Assembly: GCA_016190945.1 (NCBI GenBank) | Contig: JACPPO010000153.1 | Coordinates: forward strand, 1 to 33,061 | Length of the DNA: 33,061 bases | Reading direction: 5' to 3' | Source: Acidobacteriota bacterium | GTDB taxonomy: Bacteria; Acidobacteriota; Vicinamibacteria; Vicinamibacterales; UBA2999 | Shown here: positions 8,151 through 17,003 of the stretch, in pieces | Layout: every line of letters begins with the position of its first letter | How positions within the stretch are numbered: position 1 is the stretch's first letter | Made by a program: the position numbers and the translations under genes | The notes under the pieces: model-generated | What the model was told of the DNA's origin: nothing | The model's input: the letters and a program-made list of their open reading frames with translations, nothing else | Databases searched by the model: none

Positions 8151-8391
8151 GCTGGCGACGCTGCTGACAGAGCTGGTCGAAAAGGTCGGCCTGCTGCGGC
8201 GCGACATACAACATCGAGGCGACCTCGAGAAATACGAGGCGCGCGTGGCGCGGATCGATCGGAAGTTCTCCGAGCTGGCCGAGCTCATTTCGCGAAGCGA
8301 CCCCGATCTCGCCAAGTTACTGCGCACGGCCTGGCGGCTGCCCGCGCGGAGCCTGGCTTTTCGCAACGCCGACCACAAGAAGAAGATCTAA
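8140..8391 (+). CDS. Small charged helical protein, unknown
   Basis: An 83-residue, strongly charged protein predicted to be mostly helical (LLTELVEKVGLLRRDIQHR, KYEARVARIDRKFSELAEL), possibly a short coiled coil, with a basic tail ending KKKI. There is no membrane segment and no motif I know. It overlaps the preceding gene by 11 bases, so the two are probably a functional pair. Codon use resembles the neighbouring genes, with G/C at third positions, which supports a real gene. Confidence 0.55.
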   Translation: MDPELATLLTELVEKVGLLRRDIQHRGDLEKYEARVARIDRKFSELAELISRSDPDLAKLLRTAWRLPARSLAFRNADHKKKI

Positions 8392-8501
8392 GCGAGCCGG
8401 CGTGCATCTCTCATCTGCGTCAAGGATATGCAATACTCTCGGCTTCAGTCTCAATCCGCCGGGTCCGCTCGGCACGATCCGGCCTACATGGAGCAGACAG
8501 A

Positions 8502-8945
8502 ATGGCAACGTTCGCGCGGCATGTTGATGTGGAGTGGACCGGAACGCTCATGGAGGGCCAGGGAACGGCCACGGCCGGCACGGGGGCGTTTAGCCTGCCG
8601 GTGACCTTCCCAAGCCGTGTCGCCACGACAGGCGACGGCAAGACGACGCCCGAAGAGCTGATGGCCGCGTCACACGCCGTCTGCTACGCGATGGTGCTGA
8701 CCAACACCATTGGCAAGCAGGGCGGCACGGCGCGCCGCGTGCGTGTCACGGCCACCGTCACCGGCGACAAGAGCGACGCGGGCCTCAAGGTCGTCTCGTC
8801 GCACCTGAAGGCCACGGTCGAAGGGTTGGAAGGCATCGACCAGTCCAAGCTGAACGAGCTCGCCGCGGGCGCCGAGAAGGGCTGCCCGATCTCGAACGCG
8901 ATTCGCGGCACGGTCGCGATCACCGTCGAAGCGCAGGCCGTGTAA
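8502..8945 (+). CDS. OsmC/Ohr-family peroxide reductase
   Basis: A 147-residue OsmC-fold protein. Such enzymes detoxify organic hydroperoxides with a thiol pair. The two family cysteines are present: C61 in AASHAVCYAM and C128 in EKGCPISNAI. The N-terminal 'VEWTGTLMEGQGT' strand and the GTGAF segment place it nearer the OsmC branch than Ohr. A GGAG lies about 8 bases before the ATG. The preceding 110-bp gap (8392-8501) holds no gene. It converges on the bacterioferritin gene with only 6 bases between stops. A peroxide reductase beside an iron store fits oxidative-stress defence, but they are not in one operon. Confidence 0.9.
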   Translation: MATFARHVDVEWTGTLMEGQGTATAGTGAFSLPVTFPSRVATTGDGKTTPEELMAASHAVCYAMVLTNTIGKQGGTARRVRVTATVTGDKSDAGLKVVSSHLKATVEGLEGIDQSKLNELAAGAEKGCPISNAIRGTVAITVEAQAV

Positions 8946-8951
8946 ACGGCG

Positions 8952-9428
8952 TTACTGGTTCTCGCCGCCGGCCTGGAGGGACAGGTACAGCTCGAACCCC
9001 ATCTCCTTGATCTGGTGGAGTTGCGCCTCGAGCCACTCGACGTGCTCCTCCTCGTCCTCGAGGAGCTTGGAGAACAGCTCGCGCGACTGATCGTCATCGG
9101 CGTCGTGTGACACCTGGATGGCCTTGTTGTACATCGCCACCGCGTTCACCTCGAGCTTGAGATCCGCCTCGATCTGCTCGCGGACATTTCCGCCAATAAC
9201 CAGGTCGAGGTACTCCATCTTCGGGGTGCCCTCGAGAAACAGGATCCGCTCGATCAGCTGCTCGGCATGCTTCATCTCGTCGATCGACTGTTTGCGGATG
9301 TACGAGCCAAGCTTGTGATAGCCCCAGTTGTGGGCCATCTCCGCATGGATGAAGTACTGGTTGATGGCTCTCAGCTCCTCACGAAGCGCCTGGTTGAGCT
9401 CAGCTATGACCTCGTCGTTTCCGCGCAT
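8952..9428 (-). CDS. bfr: Bacterioferritin
   Basis: A 158-residue four-helix iron-storage protein. The ferroxidase ligands are all present: E18, E51, H54, E93, and the DEEEH stretch giving E126 and H129. The haem-binding methionine is M52 in DEMKHAE, so this is a haem-type bacterioferritin and not a plain ferritin. I chose the ATG at complement 9426-9428 because AAGGAGG lies 7 bases upstream and the resulting length is the family norm. A longer frame opening at 9467 would add 13 residues containing GWREGGGG, which is just the ribosome-binding site translated. Confidence 0.95.
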   Translation of the reverse strand: MRGNDEVIAELNQALREELRAINQYFIHAEMAHNWGYHKLGSYIRKQSIDEMKHAEQLIERILFLEGTPKMEYLDLVIGGNVREQIEADLKLEVNAVAMYNKAIQVSHDADDDQSRELFSKLLEDEEEHVEWLEAQLHQIKEMGFELYLSLQAGGENQ

Positions 9429-9542
9429 GCCGCCACCTCCTTCGCGCCATCCGGCTTGGTGGCGCATTCGGGCATTCTACGTGCACGCGCTGCGACTAAT
9501 CAACTCCATCACGCCCCAGAGCGAGACGCGTGACCCGTGTCG

Positions 9543-9548
9543 TACAAT
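9543..9548 (+). promoter_or_regulatory. Candidate -10 box close to the TPR gene start
   Basis: TACAAT ends 6 bases before the ATG at 9555, and no Shine-Dalgarno is visible between them. If it is real, the transcript would begin at or next to the start codon (leaderless). No clear -35 hexamer is seen. Confidence 0.25.
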
Positions 9549-9554
9549 GAACAC

Positions 9555-10145
9555 ATGAAGAAGATTGTTCTCGTTGCGCTGCTGCTCCCCTCCGCGGCTC
9601 TTGCCCAGGATACGGCTGAGGTCCGGCGGATGTTCGAGGCGGGTCAGTACCAACAGGTGATCGAGACCGCAGGCAGCACGGCGGCGCCGGAAACGCTCTA
9701 CACCGCCGCGCAAAGCCACCAGAAGCTCGGCGCCACCGACGAGGCGCGGGAAACGTACGGCCGGCTCGCCGCGCGCCCCGACAATGACGCGTGGCACTTT
9801 ATCGGTTTGTCTGGGCAGCAACTCCTCGACAGCCAGACGGATGCCGCCCTCAGATCGGCGCGACAGGCGGCCGCGCTGGCCGACCCCCTTGCGGAGGCGC
9901 ACTATCAGATTGGTCTCGTGCTGGCCAAGCGCCAGGACTGGCGGGGCGCCGCAGAAGCCTTCGATCGTGGGGCCGAGCTGAGTCCCCGCCACGCTTACGC
10001 GCATTACTACGGCGGCCTGATGCACTACCGGGCCGGCCGGCCGGATCGCATGGCGATCCACTTCGAGCAGTTCCTGAAGCTCGCGCCGGAAGCGCCGGAG
10101 CGTCCCGAGGTGCTCCAGATCATGCGGACGGTTCGGGGACGCTAG
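9555..10145 (+). CDS. Secreted TPR-repeat protein
   Basis: A 196-residue protein with an N-terminal signal peptide (MKKIVLVALLLPSAALAQ, likely cleaved after ALA), which is why the ATG at 9555 is preferred over the GTG six codons upstream. The mature part consists of tetratricopeptide-like helix pairs: YTAAQSHQKLGATDEARETYGRLAARP, then AHYQIGLVLAKRQDWRGAAEAFDRGAELSPRHA, then AHYYGGLMHYRAGRPDRMAIHFEQFLKLAPEAP. TPRs are protein-protein docking modules. A periplasmic TPR protein next to an outer-membrane assembly gene could be a partner, but the two genes converge and share only their stop region. The stop codon interleaves with that of the TamB-Omp85 gene in a CTAG. Confidence 0.85.
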   Translation: MKKIVLVALLLPSAALAQDTAEVRRMFEAGQYQQVIETAGSTAAPETLYTAAQSHQKLGATDEARETYGRLAARPDNDAWHFIGLSGQQLLDSQTDAALRSARQAAALADPLAEAHYQIGLVLAKRQDWRGAAEAFDRGAELSPRHAYAHYYGGLMHYRAGRPDRMAIHFEQFLKLAPEAPERPEVLQIMRTVRGR

Positions 10146-13100
10146 AACGCGTGTCCGATTCCGACGCTCCATTGCCAAGACGACTCCGGCCGTCCCCATA
10201 TCGGCCTGGCAAAGTCCGAGCGCAGCAGCGCGAACGGCGACGCGACGCGTAGTCCGAATCCGATCGAACCCACCAGATCGCGCAGGCTCGCATCGCGCGG
10301 TCGCGCAAACACGTTGCCGGCGTCCACGAAACCGACACCCCTCAGCCATCGATAGACTGGCAGCCGCACTTCCTGGTTGAAGACGGCCAGCATCCGGCCG
10401 CCCGCCGGGTCCCCGAAGAAATCGCGCGCGCCGAGGCCCCCCTCCGCCACCCCACGGACGGTGCGCGCGCCTCCCGCAAAGAACCGCTCGGACAGAATCA
10501 GTTCCTGTCCGCCGAGCGGGACGACCGCGCCCAGACGCGCCGCCGATGCGAACACCAGGCGTCGCCACGAACGAAAATGATAGCCTTGCGCGACCTGGCG
10601 CACGAACCGGATGTCCGACCCGACCGCTTCGGGCGCGTACTCAAGACTGAACGAGGCCAGCGATCCGCGCGCCGTATCGACCGGATCGTCCCTCGTATCC
10701 CATGCCGCCGCGGCATTCACCCGTGCGATGTTGATCGTGATGTCAAACGCCAGCGAGCCGGGGTCTGAAGTCTTCGTGTCGAACGTGTGGTTTCGCTCGA
10801 ATGTGTACGCGTAGGACAGACTCAAATTGCCGGCGACCCGCGCGCGCTGTTCCCAGGTGACGCGACTGCGGGAGGTCACGAGGGACACCGCCGTGAATTC
10901 CTCGCGCGACCGCTCCGCCAGCAGCGACGATCCCACGGGCAGGCCAAAAAGCGTCCCGGTGTTGATGAAGACGCGGCCGAGGCGCTCGCGGCGCTGCAGC
11001 TCGGCGACCCCACCCGTGGTGATCGCGCGCCCGAAGAGGGTCCGCCGCGTCAAGTCGGCGGACAGCCCCGGCACCACCTCGCGCCCTTCGGGCGAAGCCT
11101 CGGGACGCTCCTCCGCCACCTGGAAGCCGTAGCGCAGTCGCAGTGCCGGCCACTCCTCGACGGTGATCCGAAGGCGCACCGACACGACCCGGCCATCACC
11201 CGGCGCCCCGCCTTCGCCAGGCTTCGGCGAGGCAAGCTCCTCCGACGCCACGTCGACGCGCCGGAAGAGTCCAGTGCTGAAGATACGGGTGCGCGCCCGC
11301 AGCACCTCTTCCGCCCTGAGCGGCGCGTCAGGCTGCAGGCCGAGGGCCCGCACGATGACATCCGAGTCAATCGCGCGATTGCCGGCCACCACGACCTCGC
11401 CCAGCACCTGCCGGGCGCCCTCGGAGACGAGGAACGTGATCTCCACCGCCGGCGCGTCGGTCCGAATGGCCGGTCGCGCAGTAACGGCCGCGGAGGGAAA
11501 CCCCTCCCGCCGGTAGAGCGCCACCAGGCGGTCCCGTGCCGCGTCTACTCCAGCCGGGTCGTAGGCTGCCCCATCGGTGAGCGCAACCGCCTCGCGCACA
11601 ACGTCATCGGGGAGTCGCTCCGCCCCCTCGAACGTCACGCGTGCAATCGAAAACACCGGCCCCGCGTCGACGCTGACGGGCACCACCGCCTCATCCACCT
11701 CGAACAGCGGCGCACCGACAGTGACCCGCGCCCGTAGATGTCCGGTCATGCGAAGGTACGCGGCAACTTCGCGCTCGACCGCCGCCACGTTCGACCCCGC
11801 CTCGTCTACCAATCCGCGCTCCGCGAGGCGCGCGGTGATGCCACCGGCCAGGGTCTCGTCGACGCCCTCGACGCGCACGATCGTTCGCGCGGTGCGGCCG
11901 CCCCGATCGACCGTGACGAACAGAGTCCTTCTGTTGTCCTCTTCGAGGACCCGCGCATCGATGGTGGGCCGGAGATAGCTACCACGGGCCAGGTCCTCCC
12001 GGACGATCTGTGCGGCTTCGTCGACGAGGAAGTCGTCGACAATCGACTGGACCCAGGCTGTTTCGAGCCTGGAGCGGAGCGCCTGGCTCAGGTCGATTCC
12101 GGTAACCACGATCCGGGTTTCCGGTCCGGCGACGATTTGAAAGTCCAAGGTGATCCCCTCAGGGCCGTCCGATCGGTTGGGCGTCACCCGCGCCGTGAGA
12201 TATCCCTCCCGGCGGTACACCTCCCCGAGCCGGTCCCGATCCGCCTGCCACTCGGCGAAGTCGAACCGATCGCCGGGAGCCAGCCGGACGACCTCACGAA
12301 GCCGTGCCTCGGGAAGAACGAATTCGCCTGAAAAATGGACTGCGGCGACCCGCCCGCCCTGTGCCTGCCGCGCGGCGGCGGCCGTCCGGGCCGCGCGGCC
12401 AGGCCCGCCGAATGCGACGTCGTGCCGGAATCCGTAGGACCGCAAATCGTCGTCGTCGGATACGAGACGCAGCTCGAGTCCGCGGGCCGGCAAATACTCC
12501 ACGACCCATGTCTGCGCGTCGCTGTCGCGCAGGCTCTGAGAGAACGTCAGATCCACGTCCGGGCGCAGGCTCTTGCCGAACGTCAGCCGCGTGGTCGGGT
12601 CGAGCTCCGTGGTGAAGGCCGTCGAGTCGCGGCGCAGCGCCCCGGTGTCAGGACCACCAAGCCGAAGCGTGTCGAGGCCGACCGCCCGGCTCGCGAAGCC
12701 GAGCAGCTCGCCGGAAAAGTTGCCAAGCACTTGAGTGCCGACAAACGCCGCATCGTCCGGGGCGAGGTCGTCGAACCGGCGTCCGGTTAGAAGGAGCGAC
12801 GTCAGGTCCGCCTCACCGAGCTCCGGGGTCGACGAGGAACTGAGCTCGTAATCCAGGTCCGCAGGAGTGCCTTGGAGCCTCAGCTCGATATCTTCGCCGC
12901 CGGCCCGTGTGGTGGCATCGAGGTCCAGAATGGGCTCGATGGTTACCGGGTTGGCAAAATCAATCGTGCCGGACTTGATCGTGTACACGTTGCGGCCGAA
13001 AAAGAGCCGCCCACCTTCGCGCAGCTCGGCGCGTCCCGCCAGTGCGGGCCTCGCCGCGGTACCGATCGCGCGCAGGTCCGCTCCAAGCTGGAATCGTCCG

Positions 13101-16100
13101 TAGTTGTTGTCGATGATCGCGTCCTCGTCGCTGAGCAACCGGACGTCGAGCATGAGCGCCTCGAGCAGCCGGGACGAGGCTGCGCTGGCAGCGCCGGCAC
13201 CGGCTGCGAGGCTATCGGCCCGCATCCCCGCCAGCAAGCCCGTGACGACCGCCAGCGGCTCGCGGTAAGAGCCGCGAACCACGGCAACCGTGCCCGTGAG
13301 GCGTCCGGACGGACGCAGGAGGTCGAGCTCGAGGTCGAGATCGGCATCGACCTCGCTGCGCAATCCTTCAGGAAACTCCAGCGCCATGCCGCGAACGGTG
13401 GTCGAGAGCCGCGCGGCAAGCCCGCCCCCCGCGCCGTAGTCGAGCGCGCCGCGACCGGTCAGCGTGCCTCCGTTAGACGTGCCGGTCAGCGAGGTGATGT
13501 TCGCGCTGGTTCGCGTGAGGACCGCTCGCGCCGTGAGATCCGACACGAGGATCCGGGGATCCACGAGGCGGATCTCGCCGCCGGTCACGGTCAGGTCGCC
13601 GTCAATCCTGGGATTCTCGAGCGTGCCGGTGATGGACAGCCGCGGCTCCAGCCGGCCGGCGGTGGTCATGCCGGCGTTGCGGACGAACGGGGTCAACAGC
13701 CGCAAATCGACGACCCCGTTGGCCAGGATCGCCGCCTCGCGATCCTCGAGGCGCATCTGTCCGCGCACGGCAAGCGTGGCGCCCTGCCCCACCCAGTCCC
13801 ACGCCTCGACGCGGGCGAACCCGTCGCGGGCAACGATGCGTGTTGGAACGCGCTGGCTCACCGGCAGGTCCGCGACCCGGACCTCGAGCCGATCGACTCG
13901 CAGCTCACCGGTAACGGCTGAGAGCTCAGGTGTCGCGCTCGCCAGGTCCAGCGTGGCGTCCACCGAACCGGTCAGTTGCTCGACCGCCGTGGCGTCGAGG
14001 AACGGCGCGAGAATCGCGGGCGTTAGATTGATCGCGCGTACGCGCAGCACGGCATCGCCACGAGCGCCGCGGGCTGAGGGCGCCACCCAGGAGAGCGGCG
14101 CCCGGGCCCTCACCGTGATGTCTGCGTCCTGGAAGGACGCCGCGCCCTCGCGCACATCGAGCCAGCCGCCCTCGGCGTGAGCGCGGAACCGCACGCCCGA
14201 GAGCGGTGGCAACTCCTGCAGCGTGATGGATCCGGGTCCGACTTCGAGATCCGCCGCCACCACCGGTGTTTGAAGCGAGCCGGTCACGCGCGCGAGCAGT
14301 GCGACCGGCCCGTTGCCACCGGTGATCGGAACTTGGGTGAAACCCGTCGCCGCCGCCGCACGCGCCACTTCGCCGACACCTCCAGTGAGTGTGACGAGCA
14401 TGCCGGAGGTGTCCCGCGCGGGCTCGAACGCTGGCAGCTCCCCGGATACGGAGACGCGTGTGCCGCCCGCGTCCACCTCGAGGCTGTCGACGACGATATG
14501 CTCGGCCTCGTACCGCAGGCGCGCCGGCCGGGCGAGACGAATCGGCAGTACGCCGGCGGTCGCGTCGAGCGAGACGACCTCCACGTCCGCCGAGCCGGTG
14601 CGCCATGCGTCGAGGGGACCCGCGAAGCGCAATGCAAGGCTGGTGCTCCCGGCCATCGGTGTCGGGGTCTCAAGGTCCCGCAGCACCCGGGCAAGATCGA
14701 GGCGTCCGGTGCGCGCGTCGATGAGCGCCGCGTATGGGGCGTCGAGCTGAATGCGGGCGGTCGCCGCCGCGTCGAAGTCCGGGGCCCGTAGGGCGATGTG
14801 CGCTGCCTGTCCATCCAGTTGCACGGACGCTGCGAGGTCGCCCAGTACCTGGCCCTGCCACATCGCGTCGGCCAGCGCGACCTGCCCTTCTCCGCGGGGC
14901 TCCTCGGCGGTCCCGGAGCCGGCGAAGCGGATGGTCAGGCGTCCGGCAAGCGGCTGTTCGGCGGTCGCGGCCAGTTGCCATTCCGCACCATCGATCGACG
15001 CGGTGAACTCGCCGGTATCGAGGTCATAGTCGCCATTTCCAGTCACCACGCCGGCGCCGCCCGGCTGACTCGCCGACAGCGCGGCAAGCACGATCGACGT
15101 GCCCGTCATCACCCCCGTCGCGCGCACGGCCTGCAGGCGCTGCCCGGCGACGTCCGCTTCCGGGGCGGCAATACTGAAGTCGAGGCGCGGCTGGAAAGGC
15201 CGGCCTGAGAATCCGACGGTGACCGACTGCACGGCGAACCGCGGCCCGGCAAGATCCCTCGCCATCGCGCGGCCGCTCACGGACGGGTCGGCGAGGCTGC
15301 CTCCGAGCTCGATGTCAGCCTCCAGACTTCCACTCACGACTGCATCACCCGTAATGTCCGCGATGCCGGCCGCGCTCAGCGCCGCCAGCAGCGCCGGCAG
15401 GTCTGTTTCGCTCAGTTGCACCGTCCCTGCAACGCTGCTCGCGAGCGCCCGTCGCGGGGGCGGACCCGGCAGGGACGGACCTTCAGGCCCGCCCCCGCCT
15501 CCGTCTGCCAGGCGGCCACCTGCCGCGATACGGATCGGCGCCACCCCGGCAAGCCGTGGTTGTCCTGCGAGGCGCCACGTGCCGTCACGCAAGTCCAACG
15601 TGAGATTGCCTGCCATCGCGATGCGCCCGCGCGCATTCTGCCCGGGCGTCATCTGCAGCCGCAGCGAGCCGGACCATGTCGACGCGTCCGACAGGATTCC
15701 CTCGACATCGAGCTGACCTGACGCAAACGCGGACGGCACCAGGTCTGTGTCCGGCACCACCGCCAGGATGGCCGATGCTGCGCTCACGCGCGTCCACGAT
15801 GCGGTGGCTCGGCCTCTCGCGTCGGAGGCGAACGGGAGCAACGCGGCGGCGGTCGCCGTTCCCTCCGCCAAGGCAAAGCGCAGCTCCTGCACCTCCGCGG
15901 CCGCGCTACCGACGCGCATGCGGGCCGCGAGATCCGTTGTCGCCACGCCGCGCCACGAGAGACGCTCGGCACGCATCTCCAACTGCGCCAGCGGATCGCC
16001 CAGCGGCCCAGTGACCGTCCCGTCGAACGCCATCTCCCCTTGCGGGAGCTCTTCGTCCATCAGTCCCCAGCGCGCAAGGCGCGCGATATCACCCGTGCCG

Positions 16101-16822
16101 CTGACATTCAGATCGACGCGCGGCTCCCGCGTGACGAGAAGGAAGGAGCCCTCCAGTGTCAGCGAGGCCTCGGCGGCGCGGAGCTCCGTGCCGCCGAGGC
16201 GAAGCGCCCGACCGTCGAAGGCCGCCTGCCCCCGAAGCTGCGAGATCCGCGTCGCGCGCGTGCCCACGCGCAGGTCCGCTGGCGCCTCCAACGAGACCGA
16301 TCCCTCGTCTGGCACGAGGAGGAGGGCAATCGCGGGCACCCGCAGCGCGATATCGGCCTGCTCGTCGCGTACGTCGATTGCGAGACGCGGGATATCGAGC
16401 CGCCCGATGCGAAGCGCCGGAGGTTGGTCGCCAGGGCCGTCTTCTGCGTCTGGAAGATTCGTGGTGCCGTCGGTCCGGCGATGCACGAAGGCGCGGGCGT
16501 TGGTGACCGTGATGTCTTTGAAAGCGACGTCACCGAAGAGCGCGCCGAGCGGCAGCGTGACGGACAGGTAATCGGCCTCGAGGAACGGCTCGTTCGTGGA
16601 GCCGGCAGCCGACAGCCGGATGCCGGCGAGGCCGACGCGTAATGCGGCAAGGTTGTAGTCGAGTCGAGCAGCGTCGACCGTCAACCCGTAGTCGCGCGGA
16701 ACGGTGGCGAGCGCGTATCGGAGGGCGGCGTTGCGCACCAGCGGCGCGTGCGCCAGCAGCACGAGTGCCACCGCGCCGGCAGCGAGGGCGGCAACCACCA
16801 TGCCGATGCGCCTGACCTTCAT
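10142..16822 (-). CDS. Giant TamB-Omp85 (BamA/TamA-like) fusion protein
   Basis: One uninterrupted 2226-residue frame. Residues about 7-25 are a hydrophobic signal or anchor helix. Up to about residue 1200 the protein is AsmA/TamB-like repetitive beta structure (repeats such as LRVGLAGIRLSAAGS and VQLDGQAAHIALRAPDFDA), with a Gly/Pro-rich insertion near 440-462. Residues about 1230-1460 match the TamB C-terminal domain (GRLFFGRNVYTIKSGTIDF, then ELSSSSTPELGEADLTSLLL). An Ala/Gly/Arg linker at about 1467-1490 leads into about five POTRA repeats (1490-1880; for example YRREGYLTARV and YRREGFPSAAV). The Omp85 barrel (1880-2226) has the loop-6 motif FFAGGARTVRG, the FVDAGNV strand and a terminal phenylalanine. 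TamB and TamA are normally separate, and TamB's C-terminus is known to dock on TamA POTRAs, so the fusion order makes structural sense. Its role is probably insertion of outer-membrane proteins or lipid transport between membranes. No frameshift or internal stop is present. Confidence 0.9.
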   Translation of the reverse strand: MKVRRIGMVVAALAAGAVALVLLAHAPLVRNAALRYALATVPRDYGLTVDAARLDYNLAALRVGLAGIRLSAAGSTNEPFLEADYLSVTLPLGALFGDVAFKDITVTNARAFVHRRTDGTTNLPDAEDGPGDQPPALRIGRLDIPRLAIDVRDEQADIALRVPAIALLLVPDEGSVSLEAPADLRVGTRATRISQLRGQAAFDGRALRLGGTELRAAEASLTLEGSFLLVTREPRVDLNVSGTGDIARLARWGLMDEELPQGEMAFDGTVTGPLGDPLAQLEMRAERLSWRGVATTDLAARMRVGSAAAEVQELRFALAEGTATAAALLPFASDARGRATASWTRVSAASAILAVVPDTDLVPSAFASGQLDVEGILSDASTWSGSLRLQMTPGQNARGRIAMAGNLTLDLRDGTWRLAGQPRLAGVAPIRIAAGGRLADGGGGGPEGPSLPGPPPRRALASSVAGTVQLSETDLPALLAALSAAGIADITGDAVVSGSLEADIELGGSLADPSVSGRAMARDLAGPRFAVQSVTVGFSGRPFQPRLDFSIAAPEADVAGQRLQAVRATGVMTGTSIVLAALSASQPGGAGVVTGNGDYDLDTGEFTASIDGAEWQLAATAEQPLAGRLTIRFAGSGTAEEPRGEGQVALADAMWQGQVLGDLAASVQLDGQAAHIALRAPDFDAAATARIQLDAPYAALIDARTGRLDLARVLRDLETPTPMAGSTSLALRFAGPLDAWRTGSADVEVVSLDATAGVLPIRLARPARLRYEAEHIVVDSLEVDAGGTRVSVSGELPAFEPARDTSGMLVTLTGGVGEVARAAAATGFTQVPITGGNGPVALLARVTGSLQTPVVAADLEVGPGSITLQELPPLSGVRFRAHAEGGWLDVREGAASFQDADITVRARAPLSWVAPSARGARGDAVLRVRAINLTPAILAPFLDATAVEQLTGSVDATLDLASATPELSAVTGELRVDRLEVRVADLPVSQRVPTRIVARDGFARVEAWDWVGQGATLAVRGQMRLEDREAAILANGVVDLRLLTPFVRNAGMTTAGRLEPRLSITGTLENPRIDGDLTVTGGEIRLVDPRILVSDLTARAVLTRTSANITSLTGTSNGGTLTGRGALDYGAGGGLAARLSTTVRGMALEFPEGLRSEVDADLDLELDLLRPSGRLTGTVAVVRGSYREPLAVVTGLLAGMRADSLAAGAGAASAASSRLLEALMLDVRLLSDEDAIIDNNYGRFQLGADLRAIGTAARPALAGRAELREGGRLFFGRNVYTIKSGTIDFANPVTIEPILDLDATTRAGGEDIELRLQGTPADLDYELSSSSTPELGEADLTSLLLTGRRFDDLAPDDAAFVGTQVLGNFSGELLGFASRAVGLDTLRLGGPDTGALRRDSTAFTTELDPTTRLTFGKSLRPDVDLTFSQSLRDSDAQTWVVEYLPARGLELRLVSDDDDLRSYGFRHDVAFGGPGRAARTAAAARQAQGGRVAAVHFSGEFVLPEARLREVVRLAPGDRFDFAEWQADRDRLGEVYRREGYLTARVTPNRSDGPEGITLDFQIVAGPETRIVVTGIDLSQALRSRLETAWVQSIVDDFLVDEAAQIVREDLARGSYLRPTIDARVLEEDNRRTLFVTVDRGGRTARTIVRVEGVDETLAGGITARLAERGLVDEAGSNVAAVEREVAAYLRMTGHLRARVTVGAPLFEVDEAVVPVSVDAGPVFSIARVTFEGAERLPDDVVREAVALTDGAAYDPAGVDAARDRLVALYRREGFPSAAVTARPAIRTDAPAVEITFLVSEGARQVLGEVVVAGNRAIDSDVIVRALGLQPDAPLRAEEVLRARTRIFSTGLFRRVDVASEELASPKPGEGGAPGDGRVVSVRLRITVEEWPALRLRYGFQVAEERPEASPEGREVVPGLSADLTRRTLFGRAITTGGVAELQRRERLGRVFINTGTLFGLPVGSSLLAERSREEFTAVSLVTSRSRVTWEQRARVAGNLSLSYAYTFERNHTFDTKTSDPGSLAFDITINIARVNAAAAWDTRDDPVDTARGSLASFSLEYAPEAVGSDIRFVRQVAQGYHFRSWRRLVFASAARLGAVVPLGGQELILSERFFAGGARTVRGVAEGGLGARDFFGDPAGGRMLAVFNQEVRLPVYRWLRGVGFVDAGNVFARPRDASLRDLVGSIGFGLRVASPFALLRSDFARPIWGRPESSWQWSVGIGHAF

Positions 16823-16938
16823 TCAGCCTTAATCGTACGCCGAGCCTCCTTCGTCGCAGGAGCGGCGCCAGCGAAACAGTAGGCGGCAGGCGGGCAAAAC
16901 GGCCACAAATGCCGGCCGCGGGTGTGTTACCCTACTGC

Positions 16939-16974
16939 GGCCCCCCACCGCGCCAGTGTGCGCGGCGGGGGGCC
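16939..16974. other. Very strong GC hairpin in a divergent intergenic region
   Basis: Two 15-base arms (16939-16953 and 16960-16974) pair at 14 of 15 positions around a 6-base loop. It lies in the 181-bp gap between the divergent TamB-Omp85 and YjbQ-like genes, 29 bases before the ATG at 17004. No T-run follows on either side, so it is not a standard intrinsic terminator. It would fold in the 5' leader of the plus-strand gene if transcription starts upstream of it. Confidence 0.6.
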
Positions 16975-17003
16975 CGTATCGCCGTGTGCCCCACCAGAGC
17001 TTG

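Noticed and set aside
12872-13921. 349-codon plus-strand frame inside the TamB-Omp85 gene
   Set aside because: Shadow of the TamB region with low-complexity composition and no motif.
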